Of a stretch of DNA of 64,000 nt, positions 1 through 8,688 are shown piece after piece. A model generated the notes under the pieces. The model was not told the DNA's origin. It made no database searches and was given only the letters and a program-made list of their open reading frames with translations. This DNA is from Comamonas resistens. GTDB lineage: Bacteria; Pseudomonadota; Gammaproteobacteria; Burkholderiales; Burkholderiaceae_C. The position numbers and the translations under genes are program-made. The stretch spans positions 868,001-932,000 of the forward strand of contig NZ_CP125947.1 of assembly GCF_030064165.1 (NCBI RefSeq). Reading direction: 5' to 3'. How positions within the stretch are numbered: position 1 is the stretch's first letter; each line of letters starts with the position of its first letter.

Positions 1-968
1 CTGGCGCTGCGGGTCTGGCCAATGCACGTGCCACCTGCGCTGCGCTGGCCAAGGAGCTGGAGCTGAATGCGGGCCAGATCCTGCCTTTTTCCACCGGCGT
101 GATCATGGAAGAGCTGCCCGTGGATCGCATCGTGGCCGGCTTGCCCAAGGCCATCGCTGCTGCCAAGGCCGATAACTGGGCTACAGCTGCCGAAGGCATC
201 ATGACCACCGACACTCTGCCCAAGGCTTTCAGCCGCAGCGTGAGCATCGGTGGCAAGACGGTTGCCATCACCGGCATCAGCAAGGGCGCGGGCATGATTC
301 GCCCCAATATGGCGACCATGCTGGGTTTTCTGGCCACCGATGCGGCGATTGCTCCCGAGCTGCTGCAACCCCTGGTCAAGGAGCTGGCCGACGGCTCCTT
401 CAATCGTGTGACGATTGACGGCGACACATCGACCAATGACTCCTTTGTGCTGATCGCCACCCACAAGGCGGGCAATGCACAGATCACGACGCTCTCCAGC
501 GCCGAAGGCGAGCAGCTCAAGGCTGCGCTGCTGGAAGTGGCGCAAAAACTAGCTCAAGCCATTGTGCGCGATGGCGAAGGAGCTACCAAATTCATCAGTG
601 TCAAGGTCGAAGGAGGCAAGAGCGAGGAAGAGTGCCGTCTGGTTGCTTATTCCATCGCTCACTCGCCCCTGGTCAAGACAGCTTTCTTTGCCTCCGACCC
701 CAACCTGGGTCGTATCCTGGCGGCGGTGGGCTATGCTGGCATTGCCGATCTGGATCAGACCCAAATCGATCTGTATCTGGATGACGTGCATGTGGTGATC
801 GACGGTGGCCGCAACCCTTCCTACAAGGAAGAAGATGGCCAGCGCGTGATGAAGCAGCAGGAAATCTCGGTGCGTGTGCTGCTGGGCCGTGGCAATGCAG
901 CGCAGACCGTGTGGACCTGTGATCTGAGTCACGAGTATGTGACGATCAACGCTGATTATCGTTCCTAG
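1..968 (+). CDS. argJ: Glutamate N-acetyltransferase / amino-acid N-acetyltransferase ArgJ, 5'-truncated by window edge
   Basis: ArgJ moves the acetyl group from N-acetylornithine to glutamate, and in the bifunctional form also acetylates glutamate from acetyl-CoA, in arginine synthesis in the cytoplasm. The reading frame is open from base 3 and no start is present; about 321 codons remain of a usual length near 400. Visible family signatures are [10 protein letters not shown] and [17 protein letters not shown]. The latter holds the Ala-Thr autocleavage site, whose threonine is the nucleophile of the mature beta chain. [13 protein letters not shown] and the C-terminal [10 protein letters not shown] are also typical. 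The gene ends at TAG 966-968 and a copy of the GC-rich dispersed repeat begins directly after it. Identification is firm; whether the enzyme is mono- or bifunctional cannot be read here. Confidence 0.96.
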   Translation, partial: GAAGLANARATCAALAKELELNAGQILPFSTGVIMEELPVDRIVAGLPKAIAAAKADNWATAAEGIMTTDTLPKAFSRSVSIGGKTVAITGISKGAGMIRPNMATMLGFLATDAAIAPELLQPLVKELADGSFNRVTIDGDTSTNDSFVLIATHKAGNAQITTLSSAEGEQLKAALLEVAQKLAQAIVRDGEGATKFISVKVEGGKSEEECRLVAYSIAHSPLVKTAFFASDPNLGRILAAVGYAGIADLDQTQIDLYLDDVHVVIDGGRNPSYKEEDGQRVMKQQEISVRVLLGRGNAAQTVWTCDLSHEYVTINADYRS

Positions 969-1075
969 TCACCCCCTGAGCGGCTTTGCCGCTTCCCCCT
1001 CTCTGGCGCTTTGCGCCGGAGGGGGACGATACCTTCGCTGCGCGGCGGCGCTTGCTCGGTATCTCTGGCTTGGCT
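969..1075 (+). repeat. GC-rich post-stop-codon dispersed repeat, copy 1
   Basis: The copy begins immediately after the argJ stop with CACCCCCTGAGCGGC and runs through CTTCCCCCTCT, a pyrimidine/purine hairpin (CCCCCTCT ... AGGGGGACG) and CTTCGCTGCGCGGCGGC. The same order of blocks recurs near 30535, 43434, 52515, 53449, 56430 and 62110. It predicts two short consecutive stem-loops without a terminal T run, so it is not a classical intrinsic terminator. Confidence 0.75.
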
Positions 1076-1121
1076 TGCGCCAGTTTTATGCCTCGCAGGC
1101 CATGATTTGCGCTTCAAATTG

Positions 1122-1205
1122 AGAAGCTGCTAACGCTTGCTTGTATTGGATCTCAGTCATATTTGTTGCTGAAACCAATCAATACCAAGCGCAGGCAGCT
1201 ATAAA
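1122..1205. repeat. Inverted pair of the AGCTGCTTGCGCTT-type dispersed repeat
   Basis: The left arm reads AGCTGCTAACGCTTG (from 1125) and goes on to TTGTATTGG. The right arm, CAATACCAAGCGCAGGCAGCT (ending at 1200), is its imperfect reverse complement. Related units lie at 11752, 30729 and 55711. Together the arms could fold into a hairpin in the leader of the DUF815 gene, whose start lies about 20 bases downstream. Confidence 0.5.
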
Positions 1206-1224
1206 AACAGATGGAGATACTGCC

Positions 1225-2172
1225 GTGCAAGATGTGATGAACCCTTTGGAGCGCTTGGTCGAGCGTGCCGAGCAATTGATGCAGCGCATCGAATCCGTGC
1301 TGCCTCAGCCCCTGCAAGCGCCTGCCGACTGGAATGACGCCATTGCCTGGCGCTACCGCAAGCGCTCCAATGGCTGCGGTGTGCTGGAGCCGGTGCGCCA
1401 TGTGGGTGCCATGCAGCTTTCCGATCTGCAGAACATCGATGTGCAAAAGGAAAAGATTGCACGCAACACCGAGCAGTTTGTCAGCGGTCGCACGGCCAAC
1501 AACGTGCTGCTCACGGGCGCGCGCGGTACGGGCAAGTCTTCGCTGATCCGCGCCTGCCTGCACAGCTATGCACCCCAGGGCCTGCGTCTGATCGAAGTGG
1601 ACAAGGTCGATCTGACCGATCTGCCCGATATCGTTGACGTGGTGGCGGGCCGGAGCGAGAAGTTCATCATCTATTGCGACGACCTGAGCTTCGAAGAAGG
1701 CGAGCCCGGCTACAAGGCCATGAAGTCCATGCTGGACGGCTCCGTCTCGGCTGCCACGCCGAACGTCCTGGTCTACGCGACCAGCAACCGCCGTCATCTG
1801 CTGCCCGAGTACATGACGGACAACCTGACCCAATCCAAGGGCGAGAACGGTGAGATCCATCCCGGCGAGGTGGTGGAGGAGAAGATTTCCCTGTCCGAGC
1901 GCTTTGGCTTGTGGGTGAGCTTCTATCCTTTCAGTCAGGACGAGTACCTGCGCGTTGTGGCGCAGTGGCTGTCGGCTCTGGGCATGGACGAGGCCACGAT
2001 CGAGGCAGCAAGGCCCGAGGCTCTGGTCTGGGCGCTGGAGCGTGGCTCGCGCAGCGGCCGCGTGGCCCACCAGTTTGCACGCGACTATGCGGGCCGTGCA
2101 GAGCGCCCCGCGTCCGGCATTGCACGCATTGCCGATGTGCATGGCTTGGCCGAAGAGGCGGATCTGGAATAG
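1225..2172 (+). CDS. DUF815 family AAA-type ATP-binding protein
   Basis: This is a predicted cytoplasmic P-loop ATPase of the DUF815 family, whose cellular role is not established. A Walker A motif, TGARGTGKSSL, lies about 100 residues from the start. An acidic Walker B-like stretch, FIIYCDDLSFEEGE, is followed by a sensor-like YATSNRRHLLPE, and the C-terminal third resembles an AAA lid. The frame is open from 1141, but that leader covers an inverted repeat. GTG 1225 follows GGAG at a good distance and ATG 1237 is an alternative, giving 315 or 311 residues. The gene lies between argJ and mutT, an order common in Burkholderiales and Neisseriales. A handling or unfoldase-like function is only a guess from the fold. 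Confidence 0.85.
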   Translation: MQDVMNPLERLVERAEQLMQRIESVLPQPLQAPADWNDAIAWRYRKRSNGCGVLEPVRHVGAMQLSDLQNIDVQKEKIARNTEQFVSGRTANNVLLTGARGTGKSSLIRACLHSYAPQGLRLIEVDKVDLTDLPDIVDVVAGRSEKFIIYCDDLSFEEGEPGYKAMKSMLDGSVSAATPNVLVYATSNRRHLLPEYMTDNLTQSKGENGEIHPGEVVEEKISLSERFGLWVSFYPFSQDEYLRVVAQWLSALGMDEATIEAARPEALVWALERGSRSGRVAHQFARDYAGRAERPASGIARIADVHGLAEEADLE

Positions 2173-2218
2173 AGCTCTGCACCACGCCTTGCCACCTTAT
2201 TGATGAGAAAGACTGAAA

Positions 2219-2686
2219 GTGACTGCTGAAAACATGGCCAAGCCTGTGCGCAAACATACCGAAGTGGCGGTGGGCGTGCTGCTGCGCGAATCCGATGGAG
2301 CGCTGCTGATTACCAGCCGTCCTGCGGGCAAGCCCTATGCGGGCTACTGGGAGTTTCCTGGCGGCAAGCTGGAAGAGGGCGAGACCGTGGAGCAGGCGCT
2401 GCGCCGTGAGCTGATCGAAGAGCTGGGCGTGACCATAGGCGCGGCCATTGCCTGGAAGATCACCGAGCATGACTATCCGCATGCGCTGGTGCGTTTGCAC
2501 TGGTGCAAGGTAACCGAGTGGACAGGGAATTTCGAGATGCGCGAGGGCCAGAAAATGGCCTGGCAACAGCTGCCGCTGGATGTGCATCCGGTGCTGCCCG
2601 GTTCCTACCCTGTGCTGCAGTGGCTCAGCGAAGAGCGGGGGCTGAGCTTTGATGCCCGGTACTACGAGGAGCATCAGCCAGCCTGA
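2219..2686 (+). CDS. mutT: MutT-like Nudix hydrolase (8-oxo-dGTP diphosphatase)
   Basis: It probably hydrolyses 8-oxo-dGTP to the monophosphate and so cleans the nucleotide pool of oxidised guanine. The Nudix box is complete: GGKLEEGETVEQALRREL followed by IEELGV, matching G-x5-E-x7-REUxEExGU. WEFPGGK just before it is typical of MutT. At 155 residues it is somewhat longer than E. coli MutT (about 130). The start is GTG 2219, with ATG 2234 in the same frame as an alternative; neither has a strong ribosome site. It lies 46 bases after the DUF815 gene and probably shares its transcript. Family membership is sure; the exact substrate is inferred from similarity and from the conserved mutT-yacG neighbourhood. 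Confidence 0.9.
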   Translation: MTAENMAKPVRKHTEVAVGVLLRESDGALLITSRPAGKPYAGYWEFPGGKLEEGETVEQALRRELIEELGVTIGAAIAWKITEHDYPHALVRLHWCKVTEWTGNFEMREGQKMAWQQLPLDVHPVLPGSYPVLQWLSEERGLSFDARYYEEHQPA

Positions 2687-2712
2687 GCTTCGGCTAGAGA
2701 CTTGCAAAAGAA

Positions 2713-2790
2713 GAGCGCCTTGCGCTTGCCAGATAGTGACTTCAGTGATGAATCGGCTGAAGTTGCATGACTGGCAAGCGCAAGGCGCTC
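2713..2790. terminator. Long nested inverted repeat between convergent mutT and yacG
   Basis: A perfect 20-base arm (2713-2732, GAGCGCCTTGCGCTTGCCAG) is repeated inverted at 2771-2790. The 38-base loop contains a second pair, ACTTCAG / CTGAAGT. It lies exactly between two convergent genes, so a bidirectional transcription stop is likely. T runs are weak on both sides, so a Rho-assisted or processing role is possible. Confidence 0.6.
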
Positions 2791-2810
2791 CATTTTGGTG
2801 AATGCCCGAA

Positions 2811-3020
2811 TCAGGGCTCGGTTTTGGGGTCACCGAAAGGTGCGTCCTCTGGCGGTGTCTGCGCAGGAACGCGGAACTCTTCATTGGCCCAGGCGCCCAA
2901 GTCGATATTGCGGCAGCGTTCGCTGCAGAAGGGGCGGAATTTGTTGCTCGGCGCAAAAACGCTGGGGCCGCCACAGGTGGGGCATGTCACCATGGTTGGC
3001 GATGGCTTGTCAGTACTCAT
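2811..3020 (-). CDS. yacG: DNA gyrase inhibitor / zinc-binding protein YacG
   Basis: YacG is a small zinc protein that binds GyrB and inhibits gyrase in E. coli. The 69-residue product has the expected C-x2-C ... C-x3-C zinc site (CPTCGG near residue 13, FCSERC near residue 32). Next comes [16 protein letters not shown], the conserved patch just after the zinc finger, and an acidic, proline-rich tail. The start is ATG 3020. It lies downstream of zapD and coaE on the same strand, the order usual in proteobacteria, and is separated from zapD by 72 bases. Confidence 0.95.
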   Translation of the reverse strand: MSTDKPSPTMVTCPTCGGPSVFAPSNKFRPFCSERCRNIDLGAWANEEFRVPAQTPPEDAPFGDPKTEP

Positions 3021-3092
3021 GGCGTAGATGTATCACAGGCGGAAAATGCGCGCGCAGTGCGGAGTTTGATGCGGGTGCGGATCAGGCAAAGA

Positions 3093-3848
3093 TCAGGCGC
3101 ACAGGGTGAGTTCGAACGAGGCGTCCTCGGTGCAGGGCTGAGGCTTGCTGCCGCTTTCCATCTTGAGTAGTCGCACGGACACCAGCAGGCGGTTGCCACT
3201 GATCTCGGGCACCAGATTCAGGTGCGGCGCTATGCGCAGGCGCAGCAACTGAAAGCTGCGCCCCGCTGGCATGGCCTGCTGAAAAATGCCCTGCTCGGCC
3301 GCCACGCGCTGGGGAACCCCTGTCTCGCGCAGCAATTGCAGGATCAGCTCCAGCGACTGGCCCAGCGGCATCAGCTCTGCGGCCCAGTCTTCCAGATCGC
3401 GCTGGCGATAGCGCGGGTCCATATTGAGCCAGGCATGGTAGGCCGGCAGGTCAAAGCTGCAGGTGCCGCCAGGAATGCCCAGGCGGCTGCGAATGGACAT
3501 CAGCCATTCGTTTTCCGTCAGTGCCTGGCCGGTGCGGCCGGTCTGCTCGTTGATGATCTTGAAGCAGTGCTCGACCTGCCGCGCCACCTGGTGCAGCATG
3601 TGCTGGGAGATATCGGGGTTGTCGCGCAGCACTTCCAGCAGGGTTTTCTGGCGCTCCAGATCCTTGAGCACATCGGCCCTGAGGTCGCTGCGTGACGCCA
3701 CCTCCATGATCTCGAAGATGGTGGTCAGCGTGAAGTGGTGATCGACCGCGTGCGCGCGCGTCAGCAGTTCGCTCAGACGGCGATACAACTGCTCCAGACG
3801 CAGATAGGTTCTAAGACGCTCGTTAAATGGATATTCGTACAGGATCAC
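3093..3848 (-). CDS. zapD: Cell division protein ZapD
   Basis: ZapD bundles FtsZ filaments and stabilises the Z ring at mid-cell. The 251-residue product is full length and begins MILYEYPFNERLRTYLRLE, the hallmark N terminus of the family. An alpha-helical first half is followed by a mainly beta C-terminal half. The start codon is GTG at 3848. The gene lies between coaE and yacG on the minus strand, the classical coaE-zapD-yacG order. An 85-base gap upstream to coaE leaves room for its own signals, but I see no clear promoter. Confidence 0.95.
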   Translation of the reverse strand: MILYEYPFNERLRTYLRLEQLYRRLSELLTRAHAVDHHFTLTTIFEIMEVASRSDLRADVLKDLERQKTLLEVLRDNPDISQHMLHQVARQVEHCFKIINEQTGRTGQALTENEWLMSIRSRLGIPGGTCSFDLPAYHAWLNMDPRYRQRDLEDWAAELMPLGQSLELILQLLRETGVPQRVAAEQGIFQQAMPAGRSFQLLRLRIAPHLNLVPEISGNRLLVSVRLLKMESGSKPQPCTEDASFELTLCA

Positions 3849-3933
3849 GCTTGCTGGGCTCCTTGGTGCACACAGGAACAGCGGTTAACGTGCACATGCG
3901 GCGATCACACGCACAGGCCAAGCCATGCGCGCA

Positions 3934-4566
3934 TCATAGCCCGAACCATGCAGCGATTTGGTCTGTAAATGCGTCGAGAGCTTCGATCGTGACGCCCTCA
4001 TCGTTGTAGAGCACCCAGTCGGCCGCGGCCAGGCGCTGCGCGCGGCTGGCCTGGGCATGCATGATGGACCGTACGGCATCGACGCTCAGGCCATTGCGGG
4101 CCATGACACGTTCCACCTGGGTGCTCTCGCGGCAATCGACGACGAGTACACCATCGAGGTCCTGGCGCCAGCGGCCGGACTCGACCAGCAGGGGAATGTC
4201 ATGCACCACCAGCTTGCAGCCGGTCGCCACGGCTGCCGCATATTGCTGCCGGGTTTGTTCGGCGATCAGAGGGTGGAGGATGCTCTCGAGTTGCTGGCGA
4301 GTCTGGGTATTGGCAAACACCAGCTCGCGCATGCGGGGGCGGTTGAGAGCGCCATCCCCGGCAATCAAATCGTTACCAAAAACCTGTGCGATGACGGGCA
4401 GTGCGGCACCGCCTGCCGCTGTAAGGCTACGGGAAATGGCATCGGCATCGATCAACGCGGCGCCGCGCTGGGCCAGGCGCATGCCCACGGTGCTTTTGCC
4501 GCTGCCAATGCCGCCGGTCAGGCCGAGGCGAAAGGGCTGGGCTGATGTCGCTGCTGCCATTTGCAT
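3934..4566 (-). CDS. coaE: Dephospho-CoA kinase CoaE
   Basis: CoaE phosphorylates the ribose 3' hydroxyl of dephospho-CoA, the last step of coenzyme A synthesis. The P-loop GLTGGIGSGKSTVG is near residue 14. It is followed by a DADAISR-type acceptor region, and VVHDIPLLVESGRW corresponds to the conserved lid and substrate segment. The length of 210 residues is normal. Starts at ATG 4566 or 4560 are both possible. It lies 16 bases downstream of the prepilin peptidase gene on the same strand, consistent with the frequent pilD-coaE linkage in proteobacteria. Confidence 0.96.
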   Translation of the reverse strand: MQMAAATSAQPFRLGLTGGIGSGKSTVGMRLAQRGAALIDADAISRSLTAAGGAALPVIAQVFGNDLIAGDGALNRPRMRELVFANTQTRQQLESILHPLIAEQTRQQYAAAVATGCKLVVHDIPLLVESGRWRQDLDGVLVVDCRESTQVERVMARNGLSVDAVRSIMHAQASRAQRLAAADWVLYNDEGVTIEALDAFTDQIAAWFGL

Positions 4567-4582
4567 GCTTATGGGTAGCTGC

Positions 4583-5452
4583 TCAGAGTCCGGCTAAGCT
4601 CAACACGGCCTGAGGGCCCCAGATCAGGCTGACAAAGCCGCCACCTGCCAGAAATGGGCCAAAGGGGACATAGCCACCTTCGCGCAGCTTGCTGTTGATC
4701 TTGAGCGCAATGCCAATAACGGCACCTACCACCGAAGCCATCAGAATGATGGGAATCAGTGCCTGCCAGCCAAACCATGCGCCCAAGGCAGCAAACAGCT
4801 TGAAGTCACCATAACCCATGCCTTCTTTGCCAGTGGCAAGTTTGAAAGCCCAGAAAATCAGCCACAGCGACATATATCCTGCCACAGCGCCCCAAAGCGA
4901 CTGCGCCAATGGCACTGCAGTCCATTGCAGAGCCGAGGCGATCAGTCCGGCCCAGAGCAAGGGCAGGGTGATGGAATCCGGTAAAAAGGTGGTGTCCCAG
5001 TCAATCAGAGCCAGTGCCAGCAGCGCCGCGCTGAAGCCGCACCAGGCAAAGCCCGTGGGGGTCAGGCCATCACGGCTCAGGCAAAAGGCGAAAAGTGCTG
5101 CGCATGCCAGTTCCACCACGGGGTAGCGCAGGCTGATCGGCTTCTTGCATTTTGCGCAGCGCCCGCGCAGAAACAGGTAGCTGAACACGGGGATGTTCTC
5201 GTACCAGGCAATCTGGTGACCGCAGTGGGGGCAGCGTGAGCGAGGTGTGCTGAGTGTGATGGGATCTGCTGCGGGAGGCAGCTGGATTTTTGCGCCTTTT
5301 TCCTTTTGTTCCTCGGCCCATTGCGCGCCTTCGGCATTCCATTCCTGCTCCATCATGCGGGGCAGGCGATGGATGACAACATTGAGGAAGCTGCCAATCA
5401 GCAGACCCAGCACGCCACCCATGGCGGCGTTTGTTGCGACTTCGGAAATCAT
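4583..5452 (-). CDS. pilD: Type IV prepilin peptidase / N-methyltransferase PilD
   Basis: This inner-membrane aspartyl protease cleaves prepilin leader peptides and methylates the new N terminus. The product (289 residues) starts with a hydrophobic segment containing GSFLNVVIHRLP. The cytoplasmic loop with two CxxC pairs follows (CPHCGHQIAWYENIPVFSYL, then CAKC). Two membrane-face aspartates lie in LIDWDTTFLPDSI and GMGYGDFKLFAALG. The latter is the GxGDxK motif of the type IV prepilin peptidases. Its ATG overlaps the pilC TGA by one base (TGATG at 5450-5454), which implies translational coupling. It also probably processes type II secretion pseudopilins encoded elsewhere. Confidence 0.96.
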   Translation of the reverse strand: MISEVATNAAMGGVLGLLIGSFLNVVIHRLPRMMEQEWNAEGAQWAEEQKEKGAKIQLPPAADPITLSTPRSRCPHCGHQIAWYENIPVFSYLFLRGRCAKCKKPISLRYPVVELACAALFAFCLSRDGLTPTGFAWCGFSAALLALALIDWDTTFLPDSITLPLLWAGLIASALQWTAVPLAQSLWGAVAGYMSLWLIFWAFKLATGKEGMGYGDFKLFAALGAWFGWQALIPIILMASVVGAVIGIALKINSKLREGGYVPFGPFLAGGGFVSLIWGPQAVLSLAGL

Positions 5453-6669
5453 CAGACGACTTGGCCCAGTTTGAAGATGGGCAGATACATGGACACGACA
5501 ATGCCGCCGATCAGCGTACCCAGGAAAACGATGATGATGGGCTCCATCAGGCTGGAAAGGCCGGCTACCATATCGTCCACTTCTTCTTCAAAGAAGTCGG
5601 CAGCCTTGCCCAGCATGTGGTCGATGGAGCCGGATTCTTCGCCGATGGCGCACATCTGGATCACCATGGAGGGGAAGATGTTGGCATTGACCATGGCCAC
5701 GGTCAGGCTGGTGCCCGTGGAAACCTCCTGTTGGATCTTCTCCGTGGCATTCCGGTAGATGTAATTGCCCGAAGCTCCGCCGACGGAGTCCAAGGCTTCG
5801 ACCAGTGGCACACCGGCTGCAAACATGGTGGACAAGGTGCGCGTCCAGCGCGCTACACAGGACTTCTCGATCAGTACGCCGAAGACGGGCACCTTGAGCA
5901 TGGTGCGGTCCATGAACTGCTGTACGCGTTCATTGCGTTTCCAGGCCTGCATGAAGAAGTAGATGCCGCCACCCAGAATGCCGAAGATCAGCCACCAGTA
6001 CTGCACAAAATAGTCACTGATGCCCATGACGATCAAGGTGGGGGCGGGAAGATCGGCACCAAAGGAGGTAAAGACCTCCTTGAAGGCCGGAATCACGAAA
6101 ATCATGATGATGGTCACCACGATGAAAGCCACGACGACCACCGAAGTGGGGTACATCAATGCCGATTTGATCTTGGACTTGATGTTCTCCGTCTTTTCCA
6201 TATAGGTGGCCAGGCGATCCAGCAGAGACTCCAGGATACCGGCGGCTTCACCCGCTTCCACGAGGTTGCAGTAAAGGCTGTTGAAGTACAGAGGGAACTT
6301 GCGGAAAGCCGAACTCAGGGACGTGCCGGTTTCCACATCCGAGCGGATGTCATTGAGCAGCTTGGTGACGCTGGGATTGTTGTTGCCACGGCCCACGATG
6401 TCGAAGGCCTGCAGCAGCGGCACACCAGCTTTCATCATGGTGGCCAGTTGGCGCGTGAACAGGGCAATGTCCTTGGGCTTGATCTTCTTGCCGCTGCGGG
6501 TCTTGCGCTTTTTGATCTTGGAGGGCGTGACGCCCTGGCGGCGCAGCATGGCCTGGATCTGGTTTTCACCACCAGCCCTGGTTTCTCCGCGCACGATCTT
6601 GCCGTGCCTGTCCTTGCCTTCCCACTCGAAGACGAACTCCTTGATACCGCTGGACGCTGCAGTCGCCAT
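5452..6669 (-). CDS. pilC: Type IV pilus inner-membrane platform protein PilC
   Basis: PilC is the polytopic inner-membrane platform that couples the PilB/PilT motors to pilus assembly. The 405-residue product carries two T2SSF domains, one in each half. FTRQLATMMKAGVPLLQAFD begins the first copy and WTRTLSTMFAAGVPLVEALD begins the second. Strong membrane segments are seen around residues 170-200, 215-240 and 375-400. The N-terminal region with KIVRGETRAGGENQIQAMLR is typical of PilC. The ATG at 6669 lies 26 bases after the pilB stop and the gene overlaps pilD by one base, so pilB-pilC-pilD forms one operon. Confidence 0.96.
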   Translation of the reverse strand: MATAASSGIKEFVFEWEGKDRHGKIVRGETRAGGENQIQAMLRRQGVTPSKIKKRKTRSGKKIKPKDIALFTRQLATMMKAGVPLLQAFDIVGRGNNNPSVTKLLNDIRSDVETGTSLSSAFRKFPLYFNSLYCNLVEAGEAAGILESLLDRLATYMEKTENIKSKIKSALMYPTSVVVVAFIVVTIIMIFVIPAFKEVFTSFGADLPAPTLIVMGISDYFVQYWWLIFGILGGGIYFFMQAWKRNERVQQFMDRTMLKVPVFGVLIEKSCVARWTRTLSTMFAAGVPLVEALDSVGGASGNYIYRNATEKIQQEVSTGTSLTVAMVNANIFPSMVIQMCAIGEESGSIDHMLGKAADFFEEEVDDMVAGLSSLMEPIIIVFLGTLIGGIVVSMYLPIFKLGQVV

Positions 6670-6695
6670 GGCATTCCCTCGCTGATCTTATGTTT

Positions 6696-8438
6696 TTACT
6701 CGTTGGTGACGGCCAGCACTTCTTCGAGTGATGTCAGGCCTAATTTCACTTTGTGCAGACCGGATTCGCGCAGAGAGCGTACACCTTCGGCCTTGGCTTG
6801 TGCGGCGATTTCTAGCGCACTGCCGTCGCGCAAAATGATGCGCTGAATTTCCTCGCTGATGGGCATGACCTGATAGATACCAACACGTCCCTTGTAGCCA
6901 TTGTTGCAGGCGGCGCAACCTACGGGCTTGTAACTCACCCAGCTGCCATCCACTTCGTCCTCGCTATAGCCGGCATCGATCAAGGCTTCATGCGGTATAT
7001 CGGCCGGCTGCTTGCACTGCGAGCACAAACGTCTCGCCAGCCGCTGGGCCGTGATCAGAATCACGCTGGATGCAATATTGAAGGGCGCAATGCCCATATT
7101 GCGCATGCGCGTGAGCGTTGTCGGGGCGTCGTTGGTGTGCAGCGTTGACAGCACCAGGTGGCCGGTCTGCGCAGCCTTGATGGAAATGTCGGCGGTTTCC
7201 AGATCCCGAATTTCACCCACCATGATGATGTCCGGATCCTGACGCAGAAAGGACTTGAGAGCCGCCGCAAAGGTCAGACCGGCCTTTTCGTTCACATTGA
7301 CCTGGTTGACCCCCGGCATATTGATTTCGGAAGGGTCTTCTGCGGTCGCAATGTTCACACCGGGCTGATTGAGCAGGTTCAGGCAGGTATAGAGCGACAC
7401 GGTCTTGCCGGAACCTGTGGGGCCTGTGACCAGAATCATGCCGTAAGGGCGCTTGATAGCCGACAGCAGGCGTTCCTTTTCCTCGGGCTCATAGCCCAGG
7501 GCATCAATGCCCATCTTGGCGGAGCTGGGATCCAGAATACGGATCACGATCTTCTCGCCAAACAAGGTGGGCAAAGTGCTGACGCGAAAGTCGATGACCC
7601 GATCCGGGCCAACCTTGAGCTTCATGCGGCCGTCCTGGGGCACACGCTTTTCGGAAATATCGAGGCGTGAGATCACCTTGATGCGAGAAGCCAGCTTGTC
7701 CTTGATGGCGATGGGCGGGGAGGTGATTTCGCGCAACTCGCCGTCAATACGGAAGCGCACGCGATACTGGTGCTCATAGGGCTCGAAGTGCAGGTCAGAT
7801 GCCCGCATGTTGAAGGCGTCAAGCAGCATCTTGTGCAGAAACTTGACGACAGGCGCATCCTCTACATCGGCTCCGATGGCGTTGTCTTTTTCCTCGGGAG
7901 CATCTTCGATCTTGACGTCATCAAAGTCGAAATCGTCGGAGCTGGGGTAGGTATCGAGGGATTCACCGACACTTTTTCCAGCTTGGTCAATGAGCTTGTG
8001 CAGCTTGTCGGCTTCAACGACTACCCAGTCCACGAACAGCTGGGTGGTGAACTTGATCTGCTCGGCCGCTTCCTGCTGCGTGGGGTCGGCGGTGGCAACC
8101 GTCAATCGGTTGCCACGCTTGCTCAGGGCCAGGACGCGATAGCTGCTGCTGATCTTGGGATCCAACAGTTCGCGCGGCAGCTGCGAGACATCCACGGCGT
8201 TCAGGTCCAGCAAAGGTGTGCTGAACATGGTGGAGATCGTCTCGGCGATTTCCAAGGCGCTGATTTCGCCGGATTGACTGAGCTCCGAAATAAACGGGGT
8301 TTTGCTGCTGGCAGCTTTTTTTGCAGCAGCTTCGGCCGCTTGCTGTGAAACCTTGCCAGCAGAGATCAGCGCACGACCCAGGCCGGGGATAGCGATGGGT
8401 GCTGGAGGGGTTTTTTGCAGCGAATCGGCAGCAGCCAT
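6696..8438 (-). CDS. pilB: Type IV pilus assembly ATPase PilB
   Basis: PilB is the cytoplasmic hexameric ATPase that powers pilus extension. The 580-residue product has an N-terminal T2SSE_N (MshEN-like) domain and a C-terminal secretion ATPase core. Walker A is GPTGSGKTVSLYTCL. The acidic and Walker B region is IIMVGEIRDLETADISIKAA, followed by the conserved GHLVLSTLHTNDA. A tetracysteine zinc site (CSQC ... CAAC) follows, as expected for PilB and GspE but not for PilT. It is the first gene of pilB-pilC-pilD on the minus strand; the 134 bases between it and tRNA-Pro must contain the promoter. No pilin or secretin genes lie in the window. Confidence 0.96.
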   Translation of the reverse strand: MAAADSLQKTPPAPIAIPGLGRALISAGKVSQQAAEAAAKKAASSKTPFISELSQSGEISALEIAETISTMFSTPLLDLNAVDVSQLPRELLDPKISSSYRVLALSKRGNRLTVATADPTQQEAAEQIKFTTQLFVDWVVVEADKLHKLIDQAGKSVGESLDTYPSSDDFDFDDVKIEDAPEEKDNAIGADVEDAPVVKFLHKMLLDAFNMRASDLHFEPYEHQYRVRFRIDGELREITSPPIAIKDKLASRIKVISRLDISEKRVPQDGRMKLKVGPDRVIDFRVSTLPTLFGEKIVIRILDPSSAKMGIDALGYEPEEKERLLSAIKRPYGMILVTGPTGSGKTVSLYTCLNLLNQPGVNIATAEDPSEINMPGVNQVNVNEKAGLTFAAALKSFLRQDPDIIMVGEIRDLETADISIKAAQTGHLVLSTLHTNDAPTTLTRMRNMGIAPFNIASSVILITAQRLARRLCSQCKQPADIPHEALIDAGYSEDEVDGSWVSYKPVGCAACNNGYKGRVGIYQVMPISEEIQRIILRDGSALEIAAQAKAEGVRSLRESGLHKVKLGLTSLEEVLAVTNE

Positions 8439-8572
8439 GTAAGCAAGCTCTGTAGGACAAGGAAGGGTGATCCTACCATTGCTACAGGGAATTCAGATGC
8501 GCACAAGCTCCCATGACTGGCCTTGATGCAACGCCATTGCATTGGCTCAATAAAAGAGGGTAGAGGAGGAAG

Positions 8573-8649
8573 TGGTCGGGGTGAGAGGATTCGAACCTCC
8601 GGCCTCTACGTCCCGAACGTAGCGCTCTACCAGGCTAAGCTACACCCCG
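8573..8649 (-). tRNA. tRNA-Pro, anticodon CGG
   Basis: The reverse complement folds as a cloverleaf. The acceptor stem is CGGGGTG / CACCCCG, with an encoded CCA at 8573-8575. A D arm with AGCCTGGTAGAG is followed by an anticodon stem CTACG / CGTAG enclosing loop TTCGGGA, so the anticodon is CGG and it reads CCG. The T arm is GGAGGTTCGAATCCTC. The 77-nucleotide length with CCA is normal. It lies in the gap between pilB and ispB on the same strand as both. CCG is likely a frequent proline codon in a genome of this GC content. Confidence 0.97.
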
Positions 8650-8688
8650 CAAACTTTTATCGCTGAGCACCTTTGCGCACCTGTAGCT

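Noticed and set aside
5431..6846. 471-codon plus-strand frame
   Set aside because: Antisense to pilC/pilB; rich in His and Gly without domain features.
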